Shown: positions 44,697-54,186 of the stretch, piece after piece
Layout: every line of letters starts with the position of its first letter
Position numbering within the stretch: the first letter of the stretch is position 1
Origin: Salibacter halophilus
Lineage (GTDB): Bacteria; Bacteroidota; Bacteroidia; Flavobacteriales_G; Salibacteraceae
DNA length: 64,000 bases
Direction: 5' to 3'
Assembly: GCF_008806325.1 (NCBI RefSeq)
Contig: NZ_WACR01000008.1
Span: 124,001 to 188,000, forward strand
The notes under the pieces: generated by a model
Seen by the model: only the letters and a program-made list of their open reading frames with translations
Told to the model about the DNA's origin: nothing
Databases searched by the model: none
Position numbers and translations under genes: made by a program

Positions 44697-47267
44697 TTAA
44701 AATGAAATTTGAATTTTACCGCGTATGCCGTAACCTTTAACGCCCCATAACTCACTAACTCCTTCATTATCTAGGTAAGTGAGTCGTTTCACAATATCAA
44801 AACGAAAGAGCTTTAGTATATTTTCAATACCGGCACTCACCTCAACGTAAGGTTTGCGCTCAAGGGTTCCCATTTCTTCCGGTAAAACGACAAGGTCAGT
44901 ATTTGTGGTATCCGTATTGGCATCGCTCAATGATCCCATCACAGCTTTAGCTGATACAACAGCTCTCCATTTTAGGCGATCCATGAACGGAACATTACTC
45001 GTCAATAATCCATTAAAATGATGTTGAACCATGATGCTGGCAGATTGATCACTACCAAATTCCACAAAATTCATCAGGTTAAACGAGCGGTCGTCATAGG
45101 TGAAGGTCTCATTCCCGCGGTGGATGACGAGCAATGGATAAGGCACAGCACCAAAGATTTTGTTTCCTTCAATCTCAACGTCAGAGAAACCGAAGATTCC
45201 CAACTTAAAGCGCTTGGTGATGCTGAGGTACAATTTGTGATATTCGTAATCGCTGATTTGTGGCGGACTATAAGTGTAGTCAAACGTGAAAACCGGAGCC
45301 GTTGTCTTGATCTGCGATCTGGCAAAACGCCCCTGAACGAACTTCTCGTTGATGGCCAGTCTGGTTCTGAGTGTTAACTCTGTAACGTTAATCGGTTCAA
45401 TTTTGTCGATTGGATCTCCCTGTGGCGTATAGTCAGAACCGAACTGAACAAAGTCGTTAAAAGCCGAGCTCATGAGGTTTTTGTTGTCGACCCTGAATGT
45501 GTTTTGCAAACCGATGAACCACTCTTTTTGAAAATAGGCAGTCCACTTTTGCTGGTAGAGCATATTATCGGCCGGACCTCTCCTCAGCGAAAGGAAAATG
45601 TTGTCGTTATCGCTCCAGTTGACATCAAAACCGGGCTGATACACATCATCAGTGTAGCTGAGATGCAGCTTCGTGAGCGGAGTTTTACTGAAGTAGTACT
45701 CAGCCGTTCCGGAATATTTCCAGCGCTCATCATTTAATCCGTAAGCGCCATATCCTTCAAAGCGCCAGTTTTCGTGAAAGTTGAGATTTGTTCGGCCACC
45801 AACTCGAAACCGGATGCCCTCAACATCATTGTAGCTCATGAAAGAAGTAATAGGCCCTATGTCAATTGGCCCGGCTTTCGTGTATCCGCTCAGCAAAAAC
45901 TCACCCACATTGGCAACCGTTTTAAACTCAGGAAGGCTCTGAATAGTATCAGCCATTTGGTAAATCCCTTCTTCCTGATCGGTGAGTGTGTCGTGGCGCA
46001 TTTCCTTCCAAAACTCATCATCCCTGTCGGTTGCGCTGTCGGCAATCACTTCATTGTTCAGACCCGAATAAATATCGTCAGGTCGCGGTTTGTTGATGAT
46101 GAAATCATCGTAGCTCACGGTTTTCGTGTTGTAGAGTCCCAGCCCTTCGTCAGCGGGCTGAATATCAACCGTCATTTTATCTTTTGTGAGAATCCAGCCG
46201 ATGCTGTCGTGATAGGTGAACTCCTGGTTAATGCGCAAATCTTCCAGGAAATTGATGTTGATGCGGCTGTCCACATTCATTTCAATTTCTTTCACAACGT
46301 AGTTGAGTGTGCTGTCGCCAACCAGCATTTTTCCCGTGAAAGCAACCAATTGCGGATCTCTGGGTATAAATGAAAGTTCTTTGAATTTGACTCCGTCAAT
46401 CATCATGGAATCGGTGATGTAGTAACGGTAAACATTTGGTCCGAGCCCTGATATTGGCGAAGTAAACGACTTATCCAACAGGTCGATGGTGTTGTCGTAA
46501 ATATCCACTTCAGAACCGAGCTTATCGAGAAACTGACTGACTCCTTCACCAAAAACGCTGTTTTCAAATCCCGATAGTTTGAGGCCTTTAACAACTTCCT
46601 TTTCAGACTCAGGATCTGACCGGTAATAGACTTTCGATACTTTTTCTTTGATGAGAATTGGGATGTAAGGTTTCCCGTTCATATCACTGGTGTCGATGTA
46701 CTGGAAAGCGATTTTGAAACTTCTCAACGAATTTCGTTTGGTCCATTTATCGGTAAAGTTGTTGAGATCGTACTCGTCTTTCGTGTACTTGTTGTATTCC
46801 AAGTACTCCAGGTTCTCGCTGTTCATGCGGTTTTGATCGCGGTACTTGAGCACATTCCTGATGAGGATCACAGCCGGATTGTCTTTGTTGCGGTATCGTT
46901 TTTTCTTGTCGGCTTTGATTTCAACTTCTTTTAGTTGCTCAGCAGTTTGTTTGAGCTCGAAGTTGACTTCTTGCTTTTCACCGGGCTGAATCATTCGTTC
47001 CTGCGGCTTGTAACCAACGAAAGAAGCCCTCAATTTATCTGAAGCCCACTGGGTTTTGATTTCGTAATAACCGTTGAGGTCAGTTGTTGTGCCAATGTTC
47101 TTGTTGACAAAAGAGATGTTCACGAAGGGGAGTGGTTCACCCGTTTTGGCATCTGTAACTGTGCCTGAAACGAAGGTGTATTGGGCTCTGACCATTGAAG
47201 CAGAAAAGCTCACTAAAAGCAGTGTTAAGGCGAAATATAGATATGTTCGCAAGCTTGTTTTCATCAA
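44697..47267 (-). CDS. DUF5686 outer-membrane protein with carboxypeptidase-like regulatory domain
   Basis: 856 residues. Signal peptide ending SASMVRAQ; then a carboxypeptidase D regulatory-like (Ig-type) domain: VSGTVTDAKTGEPLPFVNIS, DLNGYYEIKT, FVGYKPQE. The long remainder fits DUF5686, ending in a predicted outer-membrane beta-barrel (GIRGKIQISF with terminal Phe). These proteins are common in Bacteroidota and often sit by lptB or tatC; function unknown, proposed to be envelope-related. One exact and one near-copy of the dispersed word (46612, 45431) plus one at the signal-peptide junction (47184). Confidence 0.88.
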   Translation of the reverse strand: MMKTSLRTYLYFALTLLLVSFSASMVRAQYTFVSGTVTDAKTGEPLPFVNISFVNKNIGTTTDLNGYYEIKTQWASDKLRASFVGYKPQERMIQPGEKQEVNFELKQTAEQLKEVEIKADKKKRYRNKDNPAVILIRNVLKYRDQNRMNSENLEYLEYNKYTKDEYDLNNFTDKWTKRNSLRSFKIAFQYIDTSDMNGKPYIPILIKEKVSKVYYRSDPESEKEVVKGLKLSGFENSVFGEGVSQFLDKLGSEVDIYDNTIDLLDKSFTSPISGLGPNVYRYYITDSMMIDGVKFKELSFIPRDPQLVAFTGKMLVGDSTLNYVVKEIEMNVDSRININFLEDLRINQEFTYHDSIGWILTKDKMTVDIQPADEGLGLYNTKTVSYDDFIINKPRPDDIYSGLNNEVIADSATDRDDEFWKEMRHDTLTDQEEGIYQMADTIQSLPEFKTVANVGEFLLSGYTKAGPIDIGPITSFMSYNDVEGIRFRVGGRTNLNFHENWRFEGYGAYGLNDERWKYSGTAEYYFSKTPLTKLHLSYTDDVYQPGFDVNWSDNDNIFLSLRRGPADNMLYQQKWTAYFQKEWFIGLQNTFRVDNKNLMSSAFNDFVQFGSDYTPQGDPIDKIEPINVTELTLRTRLAINEKFVQGRFARSQIKTTAPVFTFDYTYSPPQISDYEYHKLYLSITKRFKLGIFGFSDVEIEGNKIFGAVPYPLLVIHRGNETFTYDDRSFNLMNFVEFGSDQSASIMVQHHFNGLLTSNVPFMDRLKWRAVVSAKAVMGSLSDANTDTTNTDLVVLPEEMGTLERKPYVEVSAGIENILKLFRFDIVKRLTYLDNEGVSELWGVKGYGIRGKIQISF

Positions 47268-47314
47268 TGGGGTTTACACAGTTTAGTTAAGTTGGCTAAA
47301 GTAATGAATGCCTT

Positions 47315-48172
47315 TTAACTGGCTCGTTCTTTTTTAGCTTCCTTTTTGGTTATGTAAATGGAGAGCAAGATACTTATTTCGTAAAGGATCATCAAGGGCA
47401 GGCAAACCAGTATTTGGCTGAACAGATCTGGAGGTGTGATAATAGCTGCGATAATCAACGCAATCACGATGAAATGCCTGCGGTATTTTCGCAAAAATTG
47501 CGGTGTTATGAGTCCTATTTTCGTGAGGAAATAAACTAAAATTGGAAGCTCAAATAAAACGCCACTGGCCAAAACAACTGTTGTTACGGTTGTGATGTAA
47601 GTACGCAATGTGGGAATCGTTTGAACTGCTTCACTCACAGAATAGGTGGAGAGAAAATTGATCGATAGTGGCGCTATTACGTAATACCCGAATAGCACTC
47701 CAGTGAAGAACAGCAGTGATGTAAAGAACACGAGTCCGCGCGTCATTTTTCTTTCACTCGGCTGGAGGCCGGGTTTGATGAAACGCCACAGTTCCCAAAT
47801 CAAATAAGGGAACGCGATTACGAGCCCGGCCACGATAGATACCAAAATGTGAGAGGTAAACTGACCGGTCATGCTGATGTTTTGCAACTTTGGGATGTTT
47901 TGACCAATGCACAAAAAATCAGGATCGCTAAAAAGCTGAGGCAGTGATGTGTTGAGCCAGTTTGAGAATGAGCAAAGTTTTTGAAAAGTCCAAAACTCAG
48001 GACTTTTTGGAGCGAAAATGATTCCGTCAAAAATGAGTGATTTATTGGCAAAGACTAAGATTGCGCCAATGATAATAGCTGCAGATCCTCTTACGAGGTG
48101 CCATCTCAATTCCTCGAGGTGATCGAGAAACGACATTTCAGATTCTTCGTGTTGCGGAAGTTTTTTCGCCAT
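47315..48172 (-). CDS. tatC: Sec-independent protein translocase TatC
   Basis: 285 residues, six predicted transmembrane helices. The conserved N-terminus is EMSFLDHLEELRWHLVRGSA (~12-31); FPYLIWELWRFIKPGLQPSERK (~140-160, partly quoted) and the Glu in LASGVLFELPIL are conserved. An extended first periplasmic loop is typical of Bacteroidota. TatC is the receptor for twin-arginine signal peptides. tatA is not adjacent. Confidence 0.94.
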   Translation of the reverse strand: MAKKLPQHEESEMSFLDHLEELRWHLVRGSAAIIIGAILVFANKSLIFDGIIFAPKSPEFWTFQKLCSFSNWLNTSLPQLFSDPDFLCIGQNIPKLQNISMTGQFTSHILVSIVAGLVIAFPYLIWELWRFIKPGLQPSERKMTRGLVFFTSLLFFTGVLFGYYVIAPLSINFLSTYSVSEAVQTIPTLRTYITTVTTVVLASGVLFELPILVYFLTKIGLITPQFLRKYRRHFIVIALIIAAIITPPDLFSQILVCLPLMILYEISILLSIYITKKEAKKERAS

Positions 48173-48278
48173 AATTAAGTGGGCAAAAGTAAAATTTTTG
48201 TTTTCAGAAAAACTGTTAAAGAACTTATTCGTTTGATAAATAAACTATACATTTGAAATATTCTTTAAAGCATTCACT

Positions 48279-48611
48279 ATGAATAGATTCATTCTTTTCT
48301 TAACAGCGGTATTCTCACTGGGGATGTTTGTTCTATTGAATGAAACCACCTCAATCAAAACGGATAACAACAATACTTCGATTTATAACGGTCAGAGCCA
48401 GCTTTCTTCAGTACAGTTGAGCAGTGATTCACTGGGTTTGAGCCCGTCAAATATCGATGGCTTAAAAGGATCTGACCAAAGCTCAGATAAAAACCAAAAG
48501 CCAAATCAATCTGATGAAAATGGTTTTTGGGATTACGTGAAAGAAAGCCTCGATAAACACAAAATCGATTTCCCTAATTTTTTCGAATTACTTCCGGCAA
48601 TTGCTATTTAA
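48279..48611 (+). CDS. Hypothetical secreted low-complexity protein
   Basis: 110 residues. N-terminal hydrophobic segment (FILFLTAVFSLGMFVLLNE), then a Ser/Asn/Gln/Asp-rich linker and a short C-terminal amphipathic part (GFWDYVKESLDKHKIDFPNF). Not recognised. The linker contains two exact copies of the dispersed word in opposite orientation (48390 minus, 48468 plus) within 88 bp, which makes up a good part of the low-complexity region. Confidence 0.6.
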   Translation: MNRFILFLTAVFSLGMFVLLNETTSIKTDNNNTSIYNGQSQLSSVQLSSDSLGLSPSNIDGLKGSDQSSDKNQKPNQSDENGFWDYVKESLDKHKIDFPNFFELLPAIAI

Positions 48612-48647
48612 TTAGCACTTTTGACGCATAACTTCGTTTTTGTGTGA

Positions 48648-49664
48648 ATGATGAGGAAAGTAGCGCTCAATTTAGCCCGCGTATCTCTGGTTTTTTCCAT
48701 GTTAGTTGTTTTCGCGGGGAGCTTTGTGAGGATGACAGGATCGGGGATGGGGTGCCCGGATTGGCCCAAATGTTTTGGACACATTATTCCGCCAACTGAT
48801 GAAGATCAGGTGAAATGGGAGTCTGAAAAATTCTTTGAACAGGGGCAAATGATTTTGCATGAAGAAGCGCTCTGGATTGCGAATGCCTCATTTGAAACAA
48901 GTGAATCTTTCAACCCAAATAACTGGGAAAAATACACGCGCCACGATTACGCTCATTTCAATGTTTATCACACCTGGACAGAATACATCAACAGGTTAAT
49001 CGGTGCCGCAACCGGAATTCCAACTTTCTTTCTATTCCTGGTAGGTCTTTTCTACTGGAAACGCGATAAGGTTGTTACGCTTTTTGCTGCAGCATCTCTT
49101 TTTTTACTTGGATTTGAGGCCTGGCTAGGGAAACTAGTCGTAGATGGCAATCTCGTACCCAATCAAATTACCATTCACATGTTTGGAGCGCTGTTGATTG
49201 TGACGATTCTCACTTTGTTGATCAACAGGCTCAAAAATAACTCAAGATCACTCATAGGGAAAAAAACGTTCTACCTGTTCTTGATTGTGATCGGAATATC
49301 GATTTTGCAAATCTTGCTGGGAACAGGTGTTCGCGAAGAAGTTGATCATTTACTCAAAAGCGGAATTGAACGCATCAATTTGATTGAAAACTTACCTGTC
49401 ATTTATGCTATCCACAGGAGCTTTTCTATCCTGGTAATGTTGATCAATGGATATTTGATCTATAAGCTGATTAAGGCCGGAACCGGACAAAAAGCCTATC
49501 TCTTTATGTGGGGAGGGATTTTGCTGATTGAAGTTTTACTCGGAATTGGACTCACTTACTTAGGATTTCCAAAAGAAATGCAACCCGCACATTTGATTTT
49601 TGCTTTTTTGCTATTCCTCGTTCAGCTTTACGTGTTCTTGCAGGTAAAACCGGATAGGGATTAA
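48648..49664 (+). CDS. ctaA: Heme A synthase (CtaA/COX15)
   Basis: 338 residues, eight predicted transmembrane helices. GSFVRMTGSGMGCPDWPKCFG (~24-43, partly quoted) is the conserved first-half block with its Cys pair; EYINRLIGAATGIPTFF holds a heme-ligand region, IHMFGALLIVTIL and YAIHRSFSILVMLINGYL carry the other histidines. It converts heme O to heme A for cytochrome c oxidase. The 37-bp gap upstream is empty; an extended dispersed word at 49668-49679 lies between this gene and gldD. Confidence 0.92.
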   Translation: MMRKVALNLARVSLVFSMLVVFAGSFVRMTGSGMGCPDWPKCFGHIIPPTDEDQVKWESEKFFEQGQMILHEEALWIANASFETSESFNPNNWEKYTRHDYAHFNVYHTWTEYINRLIGAATGIPTFFLFLVGLFYWKRDKVVTLFAAASLFLLGFEAWLGKLVVDGNLVPNQITIHMFGALLIVTILTLLINRLKNNSRSLIGKKTFYLFLIVIGISILQILLGTGVREEVDHLLKSGIERINLIENLPVIYAIHRSFSILVMLINGYLIYKLIKAGTGQKAYLFMWGGILLIEVLLGIGLTYLGFPKEMQPAHLIFAFLLFLVQLYVFLQVKPDRD

Positions 49665-49681
49665 TCACGGTCAGAGCCGAA

Positions 49682-50284
49682 TTACTTCCACTTAAATGAT
49701 CTTATGAAGTGCTCGATATCCTCCTTGACAAATTGCTCAGCCGGAGCGATAGAATCTGGTTTGGGAGCCGTTTCAAAGTAAAGAGAAGCGTGTAAATAAT
49801 GATCAGTACTATCTGTGATGAAAAACTGGTAGTTCGATGCGGTACTCCCTTTGAAGTCGTATGAAATACCGTAAACGTCATCTTCCCTTTTCGTTATCAG
49901 GCTTTCTTCGATGTCATTTGCTTTTACGATATGCTTCATCACGAGATCTCGACTATCTTCAGTAAGCTGACGCAATGAATCTTCAACGTGTTCACCAAAG
50001 TAAGAAACGTAAATGCGAGCTTTGAACTGAGGGTAGAGGATGTTGAACCAACACGGATTTCTGTTCGTGTCTATTCTTTTGTAGTCTAGTTTGCTGTGCT
50101 CGCTGTATTCAAAAGTGAAAGGGCAGTTACCTTCAAACTTGTCGTAAGAGTGTTGTGGTAATTCAATCCTGTGGTAACCGCGCGGTTTTGGCGTATAATC
50201 ATCTGAACAGGCCGAGAAAAACGACACAATAATAATCAGTAAAAAACTCAGTAACTTATTCGTTTTGGCTCTCATTGTCATCAT
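49682..50284 (-). CDS. gldD: Gliding motility lipoprotein GldD
   Basis: 200 residues (other ATGs at 50281 and 50275). Signal with lipobox FFSAC; PKPRGYHRIELPQHSYDKF and CPFTFEYSEHSKL after it are the GldD signature; NPCWFNILYPQFKARIYVSY is also conserved. GldD is required for gliding and T9SS function in Flavobacterium johnsoniae. The gene start lies inside the gldE 3' end (29-bp overlap), so the two are coupled. Confidence 0.92.
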   Translation of the reverse strand: MMTMRAKTNKLLSFLLIIIVSFFSACSDDYTPKPRGYHRIELPQHSYDKFEGNCPFTFEYSEHSKLDYKRIDTNRNPCWFNILYPQFKARIYVSYFGEHVEDSLRQLTEDSRDLVMKHIVKANDIEESLITKREDDVYGISYDFKGSTASNYQFFITDSTDHYLHASLYFETAPKPDSIAPAEQFVKEDIEHFIRSFKWK

Positions 50285-51644
50285 TCATCGATTCATCTTC
50301 AATAGTGAGTTTCACTCGCTTAATCCGTCTCTTGTCTGAAGCTTCAACAGTGAACGTGTAGTTCTCAAATGTAACGCGTTCATTCTTTTGCGGAATTTTC
50401 CCGGCAAGCTCCAGGACAAAACCTGCTAATGTATCAGCTTCGCCCTTGCTCTCTTCAAAAATATCTCCTTCGATATCCAGGACGCGGTACACATCGTTGA
50501 GCGGTGTTTTTCCTTCAAAAACGTAATTGTGGTCATCGAGTCTGGAATAAACCAAATCCTCATCGTCAAACTCATCACTGATTTCGCCTACAATTTCTTC
50601 AATGACGTCTTCGAGTGTTATAATACCGGAACTTCCACCGTATTCGTCAACAACGATAGCGAGATGGATTTTCTTGTCCTGGAACTCCTTGAGCAGATCG
50701 TCAATTTTTTTGTTTTCCGGAACGTAAAAAGGCTCTCTCATGAGCTTTGTCCACTCGAAAGATTCTTCTTCATTCAGATAGGGAAGTAGATCTTTGAGAT
50801 ACAGAACACCTTTAACATTATCGAAGTTTTCTTCAAATACCGGAATTCGCGAATACCCCGATTCTGTAATTTCTTCCAGCAACTCTTTGTACGGAGTAGC
50901 TTCATCGATGGCCACAACATCGAGGCGTGGAGTCATAACTTGCTTGACATCAGTTGTGCCAAACTTCACGATCCCTTTCAATATGCGTTCATCCTCTTCG
51001 CGGATTTCGTGCGTATCAGTGATCTCAAGAGCGTGAGAAAGTTCGTTGACAGAGATGTTATTCCCTTTTTTCTTCATCCTACGGTCGATGAATCGTGTGG
51101 ATCTGACCAAAAGTGTGACGAGTTTTATACGATCGAATATTTTGTAAGCTGTGTGTAAAGGCAACGCCATTGTGCGCGATAACTGCATCGGATATTTTGA
51201 GGCGTAAACTTTTGGAATCACTTCACCTGTCAACAGAATGAGGAATGTGATGGCGACAACATTCACCAAAAAGGCAATCATGCCAGATGAAATGTAAATT
51301 CCCAATAAGGTGGTGCTCTCAAAGCTAAACAGCATTTGACTCAAGAGTGATGAGAGTAAAATGATGGCAACATTGATGAAGTTGTTGGATATCAGTATGG
51401 TTGCCAACAGTGATTTAGTGTGATCCAACAGGAATAAAATCACTTCAGCCGTTTTGCTGTTTTCTTCTTCCAGATCTTTCTTGTGAGTGGGAGAGAGGCT
51501 GAAAAATGCAACCTCAGAACCCGATACAAGTGCTGATCCCAGCAAAAGTATAATTAGAGCTACAATACCTGAGATAACTTCCCAGTTTAAAATTGTGATG
51601 TCAGCGATATAGAGTGAAAGCGAATGACTACTCGGTTCGTCCAA
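50256..51644 (-). CDS. gldE: Gliding motility-associated protein GldE (CNNM/CorC type)
   Basis: 462 residues. N-terminal CNNM (DUF21) domain with about four helices (residues 15-180, including SGSEVAFFSLSPTHK), followed by two CBS domains (VMTPRLDVVAIDEATPYKEL; FQDKKIHLAIVVDEYGGSSG) and a CorC_HlyC domain (C-terminal ~90 residues, EFDDEDLVYSRLDD). GldE is linked to GldD in gliding. Conserved order gldE-gldD after ssb and mutY, as here, is typical of Flavobacteriia. Confidence 0.92.
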   Translation of the reverse strand: MDEPSSHSLSLYIADITILNWEVISGIVALIILLLGSALVSGSEVAFFSLSPTHKKDLEEENSKTAEVILFLLDHTKSLLATILISNNFINVAIILLSSLLSQMLFSFESTTLLGIYISSGMIAFLVNVVAITFLILLTGEVIPKVYASKYPMQLSRTMALPLHTAYKIFDRIKLVTLLVRSTRFIDRRMKKKGNNISVNELSHALEITDTHEIREEDERILKGIVKFGTTDVKQVMTPRLDVVAIDEATPYKELLEEITESGYSRIPVFEENFDNVKGVLYLKDLLPYLNEEESFEWTKLMREPFYVPENKKIDDLLKEFQDKKIHLAIVVDEYGGSSGIITLEDVIEEIVGEISDEFDDEDLVYSRLDDHNYVFEGKTPLNDVYRVLDIEGDIFEESKGEADTLAGFVLELAGKIPQKNERVTFENYTFTVEASDKRRIKRVKLTIEDESMNDDNESQNE

Positions 51645-51665
51645 TTCAGTTTGATTTAGTTCGAC

Positions 51666-52130
51666 TTAAAACGGCAAATCATCATCCATCTCAGCTGAGT
51701 TGTCCTGAGCCTGATTTTGTGCTGGCGGAGCCTGGTCGTATTGAGATGAATTACCTCCGTAGCTCTGCGATTGATTACCCTGACCAGATGATTCGTTTGG
51801 TCCGCTCAACATAATCATTTCATTAGCTTCAATCTCGTAAACTTTACGCATGATTTTGTCATTATCCTCGTAAGTTCTCGAGCGAATTTTACCTTCAATG
51901 TAAACGCGATTTCCTTTGTTGAGGTATTTTTCTGCAACTTCAGCAAGCCCTCTCCACATAACGATATTGTGCCATTCAGTTCGCTTTACGAGCTCACCGC
52001 TTTTGTTCTTGTAAGTTTCGTTGGTAGCCAGTGTAAATCGAGCTAAAGTGGCACCACTTTCAAATGTCCTCATTTCAGGATCCTGACCTAAATTACCTAT
52101 TAATGTCACTTTGTTTAAGCTCGCTGCCAT
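51666..52130 (-). CDS. ssb: Single-stranded DNA-binding protein
   Basis: 154 residues. OB fold starts SLNKVTLIGNLGQDPEMRTF; WHNIVMWRGLAEVAEKYLNKG is the typical central block. A Gln/Ser/Pro-rich linker ends in the acidic tip DDDLPF that recruits partner proteins. Lies between gldE and mutY on the same strand. Confidence 0.95.
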   Translation of the reverse strand: MAASLNKVTLIGNLGQDPEMRTFESGATLARFTLATNETYKNKSGELVKRTEWHNIVMWRGLAEVAEKYLNKGNRVYIEGKIRSRTYEDNDKIMRKVYEIEANEMIMLSGPNESSGQGNQSQSYGGNSSQYDQAPPAQNQAQDNSAEMDDDLPF

Positions 52131-52179
52131 AATTGATCTTTGTTTTTAAAGTAGTAAACAAAGCTAAGTAAAACGCAGG

Positions 52180-53241
52180 CTATTTCAAATAATGAGGAGC
52201 CTCCTCTTCAACAAAACGCTCAATTAATCTCGGGATAGGGTAACTTTCAAGCGATTTGGTTCTCACTATGCTTTCGTGATAAACCGTTTCGCTTTCAAAT
52301 TCAACCTCGTAAAAACGAGCCCAAATTCTTTGATGACTCAGCAAATGTTTTCGGTCTGATCCGATTTGCGTCACCTTACTCACCTTGTGGTTCTGAAAGC
52401 GGTCATCGGTTTCAATCAGCTTTTTCAATTCACTGAACTGGTGCTTGTGGTTTTTGGTTTCAATCATCGGGAACTGGTAGAGATTTTGCCAAATTCCTTT
52501 TTGATCGCGTTTTTCAATTGCCAGTCCGCTCGCGTTATTGGTGATAATGAAATTGAAGAAACGCTCTCTTACTTTAGTTTTTTTCTTTTTTACCGGGAGA
52601 TCTTTTACTCTGTTAAGAACCAGGGCCGTGCATTGATCGCTAAGCGGGCACTTGTCACATTTTGGATTAGTAGGCGTGCAGTGAAGGGCACCAAACTCCA
52701 TAATTGCCTGGTTGAACTCATCGGGCCTGCTGTTTTCCATCAGCTCGAGAGCAGCCTCACTGAAAATTTTATAAGATTTTGGAGTGTTAATCGGTTCGTC
52801 AATATTCAAATATCTACTGATAACCCTGTAAACATTACCATCTACAACCGGAACGCGTTCGTTTTTTGAGAAAGAAGCAACAGCAGCGGCAGTATATTTT
52901 CCAACACCTTTAAGCTTTAGAAGGTTTTTATAGTCGGTTGGAAATACGCCATTAAACTCAGTTATGACCTGGTCAGCAGCTTTTTTGAGATTTCTGGCTC
53001 TACTGTAATACCCGAGTCCCTGCCACATATTGAGCACTTTTTGTTCATCAGCATTAGCCAATGCCCTAACTGTGGGAAATTCTTTTTCGAACTTCAAATA
53101 ATATGATTTTCCCTGTTCTACTCTCGTTTGTTGGAGGATTATTTCAGAAAGCCATATATAATAAGGGTTTTTGGTGTTTCGCCACGGCAATTCACGCTTG
53201 TTCTTTTGATACCAATTGATTAAGTCGACCGAAAAACTCAT
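52180..53241 (-). CDS. mutY: A/G-specific adenine glycosylase
   Basis: 353 residues. Removes A opposite 8-oxoG. HhH motif KGVGKYTAAAVASF (~110-123) followed by the catalytic Asp in VPVVDGNVYRV; catalytic Glu in EIILQQTRVEQG. The 4Fe-4S cluster uses four Cys in CTPTNPKCDKCPLSDQC (~188-204). C-terminal NUDIX-like domain recognises 8-oxoG. Complete. Confidence 0.95.
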   Translation of the reverse strand: MSFSVDLINWYQKNKRELPWRNTKNPYYIWLSEIILQQTRVEQGKSYYLKFEKEFPTVRALANADEQKVLNMWQGLGYYSRARNLKKAADQVITEFNGVFPTDYKNLLKLKGVGKYTAAAVASFSKNERVPVVDGNVYRVISRYLNIDEPINTPKSYKIFSEAALELMENSRPDEFNQAIMEFGALHCTPTNPKCDKCPLSDQCTALVLNRVKDLPVKKKKTKVRERFFNFIITNNASGLAIEKRDQKGIWQNLYQFPMIETKNHKHQFSELKKLIETDDRFQNHKVSKVTQIGSDRKHLLSHQRIWARFYEVEFESETVYHESIVRTKSLESYPIPRLIERFVEEEAPHYLK

Positions 53242-53282
53242 GTATTCTACTTTTCAGATTTCAAAAATACATTGATTTTATT

Positions 53283-53311
53283 TTCGCATTACAAATATTA
53301 CAGTATCTTTG
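53283..53311 (+). promoter_or_regulatory. Promoter of the HU gene
   Basis: TTCG at 53283-53286 (within TTTTCG, a -33 variant), 17-bp spacer, TATCTTTG at 53304-53311 matching TAnnTTTG. The ATG of the HU gene is 52 bp downstream. Confidence 0.65.
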
Positions 53312-53362
53312 CAGGCCTCGAAATAGAAATTATAAAACCGTAATAATTAAAGACTTACAATT

Positions 53363-53656
53363 ATGACTAAGGCAGATATCGTTACAGAAATCTCTGAAGA
53401 AACAGGAATTGAAAAGGTGATGGTGCAGGCGACTGTAGAAACTTTCATGGAGCAGGTAAAGGCAGCATTGACTAAAGGAGAGAATGTTTACTTGAGAGGT
53501 TTTGGTTCGTTTATCGTGAAAAAACGCGCTGAAAAAACTGGTCGTAACATCTCAAAGAACACTACGATCATTATCCCAGCTCACAATATTCCAGCATTTA
53601 AGCCGGCAAAGACGTTTGTTAATGACGTTAAAGAAAACGTAAAAGTTAAAAAGTAA
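53363..53656 (+). CDS. hup: HU-family DNA-binding protein
   Basis: 97 residues. MTKADIVTEISEETGIEK start, GENVYLRGFGSFIVKKRAEK in the middle and the arm signature GRNISKNTTIIIPAHNIPAFKPAK are those of HU/IHF proteins, with a Pro at the intercalating position. Nucleoid protein. First of a short operon with the TPR gene and the AURKAIP1/COX24-like peptide gene. Confidence 0.94.
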   Translation: MTKADIVTEISEETGIEKVMVQATVETFMEQVKAALTKGENVYLRGFGSFIVKKRAEKTGRNISKNTTIIIPAHNIPAFKPAKTFVNDVKENVKVKK

Positions 53657-53663
53657 TTGACAT

Positions 53664-54185
53664 TTGAAGTTTAGCGGATTACAAATAATTATCATCCTAA
53701 GTGCTGTAGCCATTGGTGCAGCACTCTTTTTTGCGCGGACAACCCCGAACGAAAAAGAAGTTGCTGCTAAACAAAAAGTTGAAAAAAACGTAGAAGATCA
53801 GAGTGGATCTACAGGATCTGAAAGTGATATAAACGCACAAATTGATTCAGCTCTAACGAAGGTTAGGAGCGAGGCCCCAATGGCCGGAATCATGAAGTTG
53901 CGAGAAATCGCTGAGAATAATCCTGAGAATATTCGTGTTCAAATGGAACTAGGAGCGCTGTCCATTCAAACAGGACAGCTCGACAAAGCTGTTACACGTT
54001 TTAAGCGAGTGATTGAACTCGATACCAACTTTATTGAGGCGCATTACCTGTTAGCTGTAGTAAACGCTAATAAAGGTGATACGCTATCGGCAACAAAAGG
54101 GATGGAATTTGTCGTTGATAATGCCGGTAATCCTGAATTGCTGAAGCAAGGAAAAGAATTTTATAAAGAACTTAAAAAGAATTAA
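53664..54185 (+). CDS. Tetratricopeptide-repeat protein with N-terminal membrane anchor
   Basis: 173 residues starting at a TTG (53664); no ATG gives the N-terminal helix. A transmembrane helix (LQIIIILSAVAIGAALFFA, residues 5-23) is followed by an acidic Gln/Ser/Glu linker and TPR units (GALSIQTGQLDKAVTRFKRV, IEAHYLLAVVNANKGDTLSAT). Directly follows HU (7-bp gap) and precedes the 30-aa peptide. In Flavobacteriia the same order HU-TPR-RNase is common; its role is unknown. Confidence 0.82.
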   Translation: MKFSGLQIIIILSAVAIGAALFFARTTPNEKEVAAKQKVEKNVEDQSGSTGSESDINAQIDSALTKVRSEAPMAGIMKLREIAENNPENIRVQMELGALSIQTGQLDKAVTRFKRVIELDTNFIEAHYLLAVVNANKGDTLSATKGMEFVVDNAGNPELLKQGKEFYKELKKN

Positions 54186-54186
54186 T

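Noticed and set aside
45774-46373. 199-codon plus-strand frame inside the DUF5686 gene
   Set aside because: Antisense to a well-supported coding sequence; no start context and no recognisable domain.
48279-48611. T9SS cargo
   Set aside because: The 110-aa protein has no C-terminal sorting domain.
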